A program made the position numbers and the translations under genes. Under the pieces are notes generated by a model. The model was not told the DNA's origin and did no database searches. It saw only the letters and a list, made by a program, of their open reading frames with translations. A stretch of 40,037 nt of DNA, taken from positions 1-40,037 of the forward strand of contig SUWA01000017.1 of assembly GCA_015061695.1 (NCBI GenBank), given 5' to 3'. This document shows, piece after piece, positions 25,682-33,636 of the stretch; positions within the stretch are counted from its first letter, which is position 1, and every line of letters starts with the position of its first letter. Source of the DNA: Lentisphaerota bacterium (GTDB lineage: Bacteria; Verrucomicrobiota; Lentisphaeria; Victivallales; Victivallaceae).

Positions 25682-26536
25682 ATGAAAAAACATTTTACGT
25701 TGATCGAACTTTTGGTGAGTAAAACTTGTCAAATAGGTGTTTTGCCGTTGTATTACCTCAAAAAAATCTATAAAAACAACACATCCTTACGCCCGGCAGG
25801 GCGCACTTCACGCAGTTTTGACAATTGTCAAAACTGCTCTTCACACCTTCACATCTTCACTCGATCAGCGTTCACGCTGATCGAACTTTTGGTTGTGATT
25901 GCTATTATTGCCATTCTGGCGGCGATGCTGCTGCCGGCCCTCTCTGCAGCGCGTGAACGCGCCCGCGCAGCTGACTGTGTGAGCAAACTCAAGCAGATCG
26001 GATTGGCGACAACCATGTATACGGATGATTGCAAAGACTCCTACCCCAAAACCTACCTGTATTACACCGGTTGGCCGCGCGGCTATGTGAATATGAAATA
26101 TCTGGATGATATAAAACACTTCAATTGCCCTTCCAATACCGGCACCCAGTGCCAGGGCGATACCGATGACGGTTACAAAAGTTCCTACGGTATCAATACC
26201 TACAATATCGGCAGTTCTTACCGGGATGTGGGTGATAAGCCCGGCTTTGATGTTCCGGCCAAAGTTCAGCAGATCAAAAATCCCTCCGATACGATCTTTT
26301 CCGGAGATACTATGGTCATGACGACCGGCAACGGCAGCTATGAGGCATTCGACTCCACTTCGCTGACCAGCAACGTCGGGGTGTTGGTGCCGCGCCACGG
26401 CAGTACTTGTAATATCGTCTGGTGCGATGGCCACGTTGATTCCATCCAGGGGAAAGATACGGTGGCAATCTATCAGGTTACCGGCAGCTACCGCAATGTC
26501 GATGACTCATCGGCCAGCAAATGGGACCGCTGGTAA
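25682..26536 (+). CDS. Pseudopilin-like H-X9-DG secreted protein with duplicated, interrupted prepilin signal
   Basis: 284 residues from ATG 25682, AAGGA 7 nt upstream. The N-terminus reads [12 protein letters not shown] and then leaves the family pattern for about 51 residues ([14 protein letters not shown] onward) before a second [19 protein letters not shown] at residue 64, which continues as a normal prepilin helix ([18 protein letters not shown]). The first copy lacks the hydrophobic continuation, so the second must be the working signal. No ATG lies between the copies. The mature part carries R-H-G-x7-C-D-G with His239 and Asp249-Gly250, the H-X9-DG motif of prepilin-processing-associated proteins. 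Such proteins are abundant in Lentisphaerota and Planctomycetota and often lie beside secreted hydrolases. Position -1 is His or Ala, not the usual Gly. Confidence 0.88.
   Translation: MKKHFTLIELLVSKTCQIGVLPLYYLKKIYKNNTSLRPAGRTSRSFDNCQNCSSHLHIFTRSAFTLIELLVVIAIIAILAAMLLPALSAARERARAADCVSKLKQIGLATTMYTDDCKDSYPKTYLYYTGWPRGYVNMKYLDDIKHFNCPSNTGTQCQGDTDDGYKSSYGINTYNIGSSYRDVGDKPGFDVPAKVQQIKNPSDTIFSGDTMVMTTGNGSYEAFDSTSLTSNVGVLVPRHGSTCNIVWCDGHVDSIQGKDTVAIYQVTGSYRNVDDSSASKWDRW
25812..25837. repeat. 26-nt perfect palindrome inside the pseudopilin insert
   Basis: The half-site is GCAGTTTTGACAA, followed directly by its exact reverse complement. It encodes part of [12 protein letters not shown] in the read frame. 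No loop bases separate the arms, so it could be a protein-binding site as well as a cruciform or RNA hairpin. Confidence 0.9.
25861..25884 (+). repeat. 11-bp hairpin whose right arm is the prepilin-motif codons
   Basis: TCGATCAGCGT (25861-25871) and ACGCTGATCGA (25874-25884) are perfect reverse complements with a two-base spacer. The right arm codes for T-L-I-E of the second FTLIELLV, so the element end carries an inverted copy of its presumed target sequence. Confidence 0.85.
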
Positions 26537-26679
26537 CAGCTTCATAGATCTGCATTTGATCTGACATAAATCTGATTTGAACCCGCACACCCGGGGCGGA
26601 TCGTGTGGAGTACGGTGTCTGGCAGTTGTTGTAAAAGTACTTATCAATAAAATTGTTACGGAGAGGATATACTCAAAAA

Positions 26680-29600
26680 ATGGTTGTTTCAGGAAAGTTT
26701 TGGTTTTGGAGCGCCGGTATCGCTGCTTTGACTGCGCTGGAGATGCCTGCTGACGCTTCCAACTGGTTTGCCCGCTACACGCACAGTACCGCCGGTCTGG
26801 TTTGTCATTACAATTTTGACGAAGGCGAGGGCAAGAGTGTGCGTGATCAGGTCGTCAGCAAAGGCGCCTTGATCCCCAATACCACTTTTGTGCCGGGGTA
26901 TCAACCGCAACAGCTGATTTTTGACGGCAAAAGCAAATTCCAGTTTGCGGATGCTGCCAGTGCGGCCAACCGGCAGGATATGACGGTCAGCTGCTATGTC
27001 AAAATTCAGTCCGGCGGCGGCTATTTTGTTCTTAAAAAGAGTTCGTGGGGGCTGGCTTACGATAACGGCAATGTGATCGCTTATATCTATACTGAAGGTA
27101 AGGAAACGGTTACATTCCCGGCCGGAACGGTGGATAATGATTTCCATTTGTGGACTCTGACCGTGAAGGATAAGCTGGCAACCGTTTACTGCGACGGCAA
27201 AGTTATGGGGCGCCGTCAGCTCAAAGCCGCGGTCAATTACAGCGGCGAACTGATCAATCTGGGGCATTCCGATGGCTGGAAACCTATGAAGATCGTGGGC
27301 GAAATGCGCAACTGGCGTATTTATTCCGAAGCGTTGTCGCCCGAAACGATCGCAGCACACAGCGAAGCCTTTGCCAACGGCAAACTGCCTCCGGTCGGTG
27401 TTACACTGGATCTGGAATTGCCCATGGGGGCGGCCAACAGCTTTGTCGGCGATGATATCGGTTACGAAAAGAAACCTCATGCACTGCGTTTTGACGGCAA
27501 AAAATCATTTGTTCAGCTGCCGGCTTATCCGGCATTGGAAAAACCTGCCGGTTTGACCGTCGGGGTGTGGATCAAGCCCGAAAATGTCAAACCGCGCAAT
27601 ATGAGCGAGCAGGGCGCAATCATCAGTGCCAATGCCGGAGCCAATGCCGGTTGGACGCTCACGACTTATTACAATGGCGGGATCAGTTGCACACTGGTAA
27701 CGGACAAGGGCAAATTTTCTTCCGAAGCGTTCAACGTTTTGAAAAAAGGTGTTTGGCAGCATGTCGGATTTGTCTGGGATGGCAATATCCTGCAAGTTAT
27801 GGTCAACGGCCGTCCGGTGGGGCAGAGTGTCAATGCGCCCGGCAAACTCAAGGTTTACACCGACCGCCCGGTTCTGGGGCGTCTGGCTGACCGCAACAGC
27901 GGATTTTTCCACGGCGACATTGATGAACTTAAAATTTACAGCATCGGTTTGAGTTTTGACCGCGATCCGGATACCGGCAAAGTGGTCAGCAAAACTGCAA
28001 GCAATACCGATGTTGACCCGCGCAAAGAACCGCTCTATCACTTTCCGGGTATGGAAAATGCGGTTTCCACCGTGCCGGTTTTGATGGACTTTGAAGATGT
28101 AAGTGAATGGCGGATCGAGAGTTTTAAAAATATTTCCGATGCGGTTTTCTGCCGCAGCAACGATGACCGCCTGTGGGGGAATTACACCGGCAAGCTCATT
28201 GTTCAAAGCGGTACGCACTTTGACCCCGAACGCAAACGCGCCGAGCTTTATCCGCCGCACGAGCTGCCCATTGAGGGGGATTTTGACCATGTGAGTTTGT
28301 GGGTTTCGGCCCAGAACTGGACCTATGCTTCCGGCATGAAGATCAGTGTTACCTTACGCGATGCGGAAGGCAAACTGCACACGGTTCCGCTGCAGAGCAA
28401 AGAACACCCCTTTGTCTACTGGTCGGGTTGGGGCGTGTTCGTTAAAAAACTGCCGGAAAACATCGCCAAACCGGCCAAGCTGGTCAAACTTTCGTTTTAC
28501 GAGTTCAACGGCAGCAAGCCGGAAGTTTACTATCTGGATAATTTGAGCTTTTTCAAAAAGCCCGCTCCGATCCGGGAAAATATCCAATTGCCGGCTTACA
28601 GCGATATGAAGCTGGGGCATCTGCCCGGTTCGACTGTGCCGGCCGCCGCCGGTACGGTGCAGACTTCGCTGGAAAAACAGGGCGAAAATTTTGTATTCAA
28701 TGTCAGCGGCACGGATAAGATCCAATACATCTACCGCCCGGTGAGCGGTACTTTGAGCGATTTGCGTGTATCATTCAACGGTGCGGAGAGTTTTGCTCCG
28801 GCCCGCAACGGCGGATTTGCCTTTGTAACGCCCGATGGAAAAATGCTGGAACCCGGCAGCAGCGCTTTACGCGCCGAACTTAAAAGCTGCCGCATGGTCG
28901 GTAAAAAACTTTTTACCTGCTGGCAATGGAGTTATCAGGGCAAATCTTTGGCCGAAACAACTCTGGCTCTGGAAGTTATCAATCAAAGTCTGGCAATAGA
29001 GTTTGCCGGCGGCAACGGTAAAGTTTATGCTGTCAAAACCGGTGCAGTGCAGGGAATTAAGGATTATAAACTCAACACCATACCTTACTGGGTGATGCGT
29101 CCCAATCGCGGCAAAGATCCCATGGTGCTGACTTGTGATGACTTCTTTGTTTCGTGTTTTGCGGATATTTACTCCAGCGGTGCATCCGATATGCTCGGCA
29201 GCAGCGGCAGACAGGCCGATAACAGTGCAGTCATCAATGGCGGCACGCTCTATAATATGAAAACCGACGGTCAGCGCAATGAAGTAAAAGATTTGATTTT
29301 TATCAATGTGGGCAGCTCGTTGAACAATGTTTTGCCGCATTTGGCCAACAAGCCCAACCCCACTATGAATATAACGCGCAACGGTATTTGGGTAACGCGC
29401 ATGTGGTACGATGTCATGCCCATGTACGATTATTTTGACCGTGCTTACGGTTTGCTCAAACTCTATCACCGTTACGGTATGCGCAATTTGTTTGTGCGCG
29501 ATCATCAGACTCTTTACCGGCAGTATTCGCCCAAACGCCGCGGCGGTTTTGAAGGTTGTGTGGATTCGATTCATGCTGATCTTGGCGGCGATAAGGCCGC

Positions 29601-30867
29601 GGCTGAATACTTCCGCAAGGCTCATGCTGATTTCGGCTACCGGCTGGGGCTTTACAGCAACTTTACACTGATTCCGCCGACTATGCCGAAAATCTTTGAT
29701 TACAATGTCATTACGCTGGATGACGAAGGCAACCCGCGTTACGGTTCCGGCGAAACGCTTATGTACAAACTGCACTACATGCTTGCGTTGCAGCGTCAGG
29801 TCAACGATGTGCTGAAAAGCAAATTCGATCTGACTTTAAGTTATCCGGATCAGTACACCTGCCGTGCGCCGTGGGATTTTACCGACTACGATGCGGATAT
29901 GCCCGAAGCCGGCAAGCTCGATCCGGCGATCCGGGTGCTGGCCAAGTGTTCGTTGGTGGAACGGGATGATTTTTCCATAACCCTTTCCGAAGGCGTTACC
30001 CAGTGGATGTTCGCCGGGATCATCGACAGTTACGCCCAGCCGGGTTCGGCCGCTGATCCGGTCTTTCCGGAGTTTCAGCTGCGGCAGATCCACATGTTAA
30101 ACAATGACTGCGGAACGCATTTATCGCTTTTGTTCAACGGCGATCCGGCCGGAGTCGACCGGGCGCTGGCGCAACAGCTGGCCAACGGCACGATCGGCCA
30201 CCTCTACGGCCGGGTAGGCGGGGCGCCGGTCAAAAAAATCGAATTTGAAAAACTCAAGAGTTACTACATAAGTAAAGAATTGCAGAAGTATTATGCGGGA
30301 ATCGCCGTGGAAAAACTTTTGTATCACGCTGATGGCAAATTACTGACCGGCGAAGATGTTTTGCGTCAGGGATTGGTCGGGCATAATCAAATCTACATCA
30401 AATATGCCAATGGCTTGCAAGTCTGGAGCAATGCCAACGGCAAAGAATCGTGGCAGATCAACGCCAACGGCAAAGATATTCTGCTGCCTGCTTACGGTTA
30501 CTATGCCGTGCTGCCGGGTGTGATCGAAGTCGGATCGGTCATGGAAAACGGCCGCCGGGTCGATTTTTCGCTGGGGGGCGATCATATCTACGGCAACGGC
30601 AATGGCGCTTTGCGCAACTGGGGGTTGTTTGAAGCAGAAAATGCCTACGCTGCGATCCGGGAAAATAATGCAGTTGAGCTGATCGTTGTGCCGTTCAAAA
30701 AAGCCGAAAAGGTTACTGTTGACCTTGATCAGCCTTACTTGAAAGGCAAAAAACGCGTAACTGCGCTGGACGAAGCCGGCAATGCTTTGTGGCAGAAAGA
30801 GCTGCCTGCCGGCGGAAAACTGGTCATCGACTGGAATGCTGAACTGGTCAGCTGCAAGTTTGAATAA
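26680..30867 (+). CDS. Large secreted LamG-domain protein, probable polysaccharide-active enzyme
   Basis: 1395 residues from ATG 26680, preceded by GGAGAGGA; this start gives a signal peptide ending near PADAS, whereas the upstream TTG does not. Two LamG/concanavalin-like domains are visible: about 38-225 (GLVCHYNFDEGEGK to RNWRIYSEALS) and about 268-426 (LRFDGKKSFVQLP to GDIDELKIYSIGLS). A beta-sandwich region begins near 467 (DFEDVSEWRIESF). The region from about 900 to 1150 (YGLLKLYHRYGMRNLFVRDH, YRLGLYSNFTLIP, LSYPDQYTCRAPWDF) looks like a TIM-barrel glycosidase, but I recognise no specific family. A small beta domain closes the protein. It lies 143 nt after the pseudopilin-like gene and should be controlled with it by the LacI-type regulator. 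The intervening gap has no clear promoter. Confidence 0.85.
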   Translation: MVVSGKFWFWSAGIAALTALEMPADASNWFARYTHSTAGLVCHYNFDEGEGKSVRDQVVSKGALIPNTTFVPGYQPQQLIFDGKSKFQFADAASAANRQDMTVSCYVKIQSGGGYFVLKKSSWGLAYDNGNVIAYIYTEGKETVTFPAGTVDNDFHLWTLTVKDKLATVYCDGKVMGRRQLKAAVNYSGELINLGHSDGWKPMKIVGEMRNWRIYSEALSPETIAAHSEAFANGKLPPVGVTLDLELPMGAANSFVGDDIGYEKKPHALRFDGKKSFVQLPAYPALEKPAGLTVGVWIKPENVKPRNMSEQGAIISANAGANAGWTLTTYYNGGISCTLVTDKGKFSSEAFNVLKKGVWQHVGFVWDGNILQVMVNGRPVGQSVNAPGKLKVYTDRPVLGRLADRNSGFFHGDIDELKIYSIGLSFDRDPDTGKVVSKTASNTDVDPRKEPLYHFPGMENAVSTVPVLMDFEDVSEWRIESFKNISDAVFCRSNDDRLWGNYTGKLIVQSGTHFDPERKRAELYPPHELPIEGDFDHVSLWVSAQNWTYASGMKISVTLRDAEGKLHTVPLQSKEHPFVYWSGWGVFVKKLPENIAKPAKLVKLSFYEFNGSKPEVYYLDNLSFFKKPAPIRENIQLPAYSDMKLGHLPGSTVPAAAGTVQTSLEKQGENFVFNVSGTDKIQYIYRPVSGTLSDLRVSFNGAESFAPARNGGFAFVTPDGKMLEPGSSALRAELKSCRMVGKKLFTCWQWSYQGKSLAETTLALEVINQSLAIEFAGGNGKVYAVKTGAVQGIKDYKLNTIPYWVMRPNRGKDPMVLTCDDFFVSCFADIYSSGASDMLGSSGRQADNSAVINGGTLYNMKTDGQRNEVKDLIFINVGSSLNNVLPHLANKPNPTMNITRNGIWVTRMWYDVMPMYDYFDRAYGLLKLYHRYGMRNLFVRDHQTLYRQYSPKRRGGFEGCVDSIHADLGGDKAAAEYFRKAHADFGYRLGLYSNFTLIPPTMPKIFDYNVITLDDEGNPRYGSGETLMYKLHYMLALQRQVNDVLKSKFDLTLSYPDQYTCRAPWDFTDYDADMPEAGKLDPAIRVLAKCSLVERDDFSITLSEGVTQWMFAGIIDSYAQPGSAADPVFPEFQLRQIHMLNNDCGTHLSLLFNGDPAGVDRALAQQLANGTIGHLYGRVGGAPVKKIEFEKLKSYYISKELQKYYAGIAVEKLLYHADGKLLTGEDVLRQGLVGHNQIYIKYANGLQVWSNANGKESWQINANGKDILLPAYGYYAVLPGVIEVGSVMENGRRVDFSLGGDHIYGNGNGALRNWGLFEAENAYAAIRENNAVELIVVPFKKAEKVTVDLDQPYLKGKKRVTALDEAGNALWQKELPAGGKLVIDWNAELVSCKFE

Positions 30868-30896
30868 AAATCTTATAACGCGGGAAGCGGCAGAAA

Positions 30897-31142
30897 TCAG
30901 CTGTTGAGTTCGCCGAAAATATCCCGCAATTCTTCATCGGAGGCCGTGCGGATAGTGCGGCCTTTTTTAGCCAGTTTTTCGCTGACTTTGATGGCAGTTT
31001 CGGTCATCTTTTCGTGTGTAGCTTCCGATCCGCCCATCAAAACAAAATCTTCACCTTTAGTCAGGCGCTTATGGCCGTCTTTATTATCAAACCCCATGCC
31101 CAGCAGTATACGTTGGCGTTCTTCTGAATCGTTGTTTCTCAT
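30897..31142 (-). CDS. Small acidic/basic hypothetical protein
   Basis: 81 residues, start overlapping the stop of the preceding gene (ATGA), which supports it as real and co-translated. The sequence is hydrophilic and predicted helical, with MGGSEATHEKMTETAIKVSEKL as a likely amphipathic stretch spanning its middle. No cysteine cluster, signal peptide or membrane segment is present. I do not recognise a family. It is the last gene of the riboflavin/ftsY operon. No terminator is evident in the 29-bp gap to the convergent LamG gene. Confidence 0.7.
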   Translation of the reverse strand: MRNNDSEERQRILLGMGFDNKDGHKRLTKGEDFVLMGGSEATHEKMTETAIKVSEKLAKKGRTIRTASDEELRDIFGELNS

Positions 31143-31936
31143 AGCGCACTACTTTCGGTATTGATAGCTTGGGCAGTTTCGGCCAGTTCTGCTAAATCAG
31201 CCCGGCCGGAGGGAGCAATATACACATTGATTTCCCGCTGCCACGATTTTATCACTTTTATTATTGGTTCGATATGCCTATACAAAAGTTTGTTCCCCAG
31301 CTCGCTCAAGTAACAGAACCGGATGCAGGAGGTGTCGAACCGGAAATGTTTCAGCAGTTTTGCCCAGTCGATATTACTGTTGAGCAGTTCGTGCGGGTTT
31401 ATATCCAGCGCCAGACCCACCCGGTATCCGGAGAGTTTATGCAGCAGTTTGACGCTTTCGGTCAACGGCATCTGCCCGGTGCCGGGGAAACGTACCGATA
31501 ACGCTAAATTTAAATTGTAAAGATGGCGATCCCCGGCGCTGGAACGCAAAACATCTTCCAGCACTTTGATGCGGGAGTCATCCTCAAGCACCGCTTCCCA
31601 ATCCGGGTCGATGGAAACACATTCGGCATGGCAGCAGTGCGCCAGCGCAAAAAGTTCGCGCAGACGCTTTTTGTATTCATTGACGATCGCACTGCCGGCA
31701 GTGGTCAGCTGGCCGGTCAGGCTGGCCGGCAGCAGATTGCGGAAATTTACCAGTTCGAATTCACGCAGTACGCTGTGTTCGCTGCGGAGTTTATCCAATC
31801 CGGCAACCAGTTCGCCGGAGAGTTCCAACAGCTCAAAGCACTCCGGTATATCGTGAATATTCTGCAGATCATCCGGTTCTGTATACGGCAGCGACAGGCC
31901 GACTTTAAGTTGATTGGCTGCAACCGTATTGGTCAT
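31139..31936 (-). CDS. Hypothetical protein, possibly xylose-isomerase-like TIM barrel
   Basis: 265 residues, with ATGA overlaps to ribE upstream and to the 81-residue gene downstream. The pattern VGLSLPYTEPDDL, CFELLEL, VSIDPDW, GYRVGLALDINPHELL and FCYLSELGNKLL alternates strand and helix in the way of sugar-phosphate isomerase/epimerase-like TIM barrels, with short acidic motifs at strand ends. The usual metal-ligand set cannot be matched confidently, so the fold is a guess. The operon context suggests a housekeeping role, but a link to flavin synthesis is only positional. Confidence 0.65.
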   Translation of the reverse strand: MTNTVAANQLKVGLSLPYTEPDDLQNIHDIPECFELLELSGELVAGLDKLRSEHSVLREFELVNFRNLLPASLTGQLTTAGSAIVNEYKKRLRELFALAHCCHAECVSIDPDWEAVLEDDSRIKVLEDVLRSSAGDRHLYNLNLALSVRFPGTGQMPLTESVKLLHKLSGYRVGLALDINPHELLNSNIDWAKLLKHFRFDTSCIRFCYLSELGNKLLYRHIEPIIKVIKSWQREINVYIAPSGRADLAELAETAQAINTESSAL

Positions 31937-32571
31937 TTTACAAATCCTGCGGCAAAGAGTTTTTCCATGGTAACATTACCGGAACTGCTGCTGTGTACAG
32001 CTATACAGCGCGCGGCATAGCGGGCCATGATATCAGCTTCCAGATTGACCGGTGTGCCGGAAGCTCGTTCGCACAATGCAGTATGTTCGCGGGTAACCGG
32101 GATCAGTTCCACCGCAAACTCATTGTCGCTGACCGATACTACGGTCAGAGAAACTCCGTCGATGGCGATACTGCCTTTTTCGGCCACCAGCGCCCGGATA
32201 TTTTCGGGCAGTTCCACGGTCAAAATCAGGTCGCCGCCGGCATGTTCCTGCCAGCGTTTGACTTTAGCAGAGGCATCCACATGGCCGGTTACCAGATGGC
32301 CGTCCAACGGTGAACCCAACCGCAACGCCCGCTCCAGATTGACCATGCTGCCCAGCGGCAGCAAACCGAGATTGGTGCGTTTGAGCGTTTCGGGCAACGT
32401 GTGGAATGTCAGCACCGATCCCTGACGGTGTTCCAGCGTAAGACAGGTACCGTTGACAGCAATACTTTCGCCGAAAACGGTATCCGGCCACACATCGTCA
32501 ACACTTATTTCCAGCGCCAGAGAACCCCGTTTGAGGATCCGGCCGCGTTTTTCGATCAATCCGGTGAACAT
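31933..32571 (-). CDS. ribE: Riboflavin synthase, alpha chain
   Basis: 212 residues. The start MFTGLIEKRGRI is the universal N-terminus of the enzyme. Two tandem lumazine-binding domains are visible: residues 1-95 (ESIAVNGTCLTL, LGSPLDGHLVTGHVD at the join) and 96-200 (KGSIAIDGVSLTVVSV). The enzyme dismutates two 6,7-dimethyl-8-ribityllumazine molecules to riboflavin. It lies 6 nt after ribD and shares an ATGA overlap with the next gene. The symbol ribE follows the usual bacterial naming (ribC in E. coli). Confidence 0.97.
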   Translation of the reverse strand: MFTGLIEKRGRILKRGSLALEISVDDVWPDTVFGESIAVNGTCLTLEHRQGSVLTFHTLPETLKRTNLGLLPLGSMVNLERALRLGSPLDGHLVTGHVDASAKVKRWQEHAGGDLILTVELPENIRALVAEKGSIAIDGVSLTVVSVSDNEFAVELIPVTREHTALCERASGTPVNLEADIMARYAARCIAVHSSSSGNVTMEKLFAAGFVK

Positions 32572-32577
32572 ATCGTG

Positions 32578-33621
32578 TTACTTTCCGTTATATATGGTTT
32601 TTCCGCTTACGATCAAGTCGTTTCCGGCCCGTTTGACATCTAATTTTTCCAATTCAAAAGCATCGGCGAGCTTATCCGGACCTACGCCGCCGACAACACT
32701 GCGGCTGTTGCGCCCGGTCAGCAGTTTGGGCGCAATATGAAATTCAACTTCGTCAACGATTTTATTTTGTATGGCTGCTGCGGCCAGTTCGCCGCCACCC
32801 TCCAGCAAGAGCGCGGTTATATTATCTGCTGCCATATCCCGCAGCAGCGATTCCCAGTCATCCGGCGTTTGCGGCGCAACACAGCGGATGCTTTCTCCGG
32901 CGGGAAAATACTCTTGCATCAGAGCTTCTTTCCCGCTGCGGGTGTAAATATATTTTACCGGTTGACACGGCCAGTTTTCCGGATCGCGCACAATCAGTCC
33001 GGGGCGGTCCAGCCGAACCGTTTGCCCGCCCACCATGATCGCATCGCACCAGCGGCGCAATTCCTGCACCCGGCGGCGTGCCGCCGAACCGGTGATCCAC
33101 TTGGAGTCGCCTGATTCAGTGGCGATCTTGCCATCCAATGTCATTGCCATTTTGAGTATTACATAAGGTCTTTTCCGCGTGATATACGAAAAGAACGCTT
33201 TGTTCAGTTCGATCGCCGCCCGGCGGCAAACTCCGACCTTGACTTCTATACCGGCACTCCGCAGGATCTCAAAGCCTTTGCCCGCATGAGCCGGGTTGAA
33301 ATCTTCGCAGGCCGCCACCACCCGTCTGATCCCGGCGCGTTTGATCGCTTCGGTACAAGGCGGGGTGCGCCCCCAGGTACAGCATGGCTCCAGCGTTACA
33401 TAAATCGTAGCGCCCCGGGCCAGATCACCGGCGTCGTTGAGTGCATGGACTTCGGCGTGCGGCGTACCGGCTTTATGATGAAAGCCGCGACCGACGATCA
33501 CTGAATCTTTTACCACGACTGCGCCGACCATCGGATTGGGCGAGGTCATCCCCCAGGCCTCGCGCGCGAGCGCGAGCGCGCAATTCATATATTTACGGTC
33601 TGCTGCTTGAGAACTCTGCAT
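32578..33621 (-). CDS. ribD: Bifunctional pyrimidine deaminase/reductase RibD
   Basis: 347 residues. The deaminase domain (1-145) has HAE at 55-57 and PCCTWGRTPPC at 79-89, giving zinc ligands His55, Cys80 and Cys89 and catalytic Glu57. The reductase domain (about 150-347) has MTLDGKIATESGDSKWITG and LLLEGGGELAAAAI. It performs the second and third steps from the GTP-derived pyrimidine. The ribosome site is weak. The N-terminal coding stretch contains a run of GCGCGA repeats around 33559-33582. It follows ftsY by 15 nt. Confidence 0.97.
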   Translation of the reverse strand: MQSSQAADRKYMNCALALAREAWGMTSPNPMVGAVVVKDSVIVGRGFHHKAGTPHAEVHALNDAGDLARGATIYVTLEPCCTWGRTPPCTEAIKRAGIRRVVAACEDFNPAHAGKGFEILRSAGIEVKVGVCRRAAIELNKAFFSYITRKRPYVILKMAMTLDGKIATESGDSKWITGSAARRRVQELRRWCDAIMVGGQTVRLDRPGLIVRDPENWPCQPVKYIYTRSGKEALMQEYFPAGESIRCVAPQTPDDWESLLRDMAADNITALLLEGGGELAAAAIQNKIVDEVEFHIAPKLLTGRNSRSVVGGVGPDKLADAFELEKLDVKRAGNDLIVSGKTIYNGK

Positions 33622-33636
33622 TACTTGACTGATCTT

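Larger units (their letters stand above)
25694..25893 (+). repeat. Direct repeats of the FTLIELLV codons flanking an in-frame insert (177-nt period)
   Basis: The stretch at 25694-25717 recurs at 25871-25894. A 16-nt core, TGATCGAACTTTTGGT, is identical at 25701-25716 and 25878-25893; only two wobble bases differ in the eight-codon motif before the last base. The intervening sequence is a multiple of three and free of stops. It contains a GC-rich hairpin (CGCCC-GGCA-GGGCG, 25790-25803), a 26-nt perfect palindrome, CTTCAC units at 25806, 25839, 25847 and 25855, and a terminal 11-bp hairpin. This is the appearance expected of a small inserted element with target duplication. Confidence 0.75.

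Noticed and set aside
33559-33585. GCGCGA-rich repeat as a regulatory element
   Set aside because: It codes for ALALAREA within a conserved helix of RibD.
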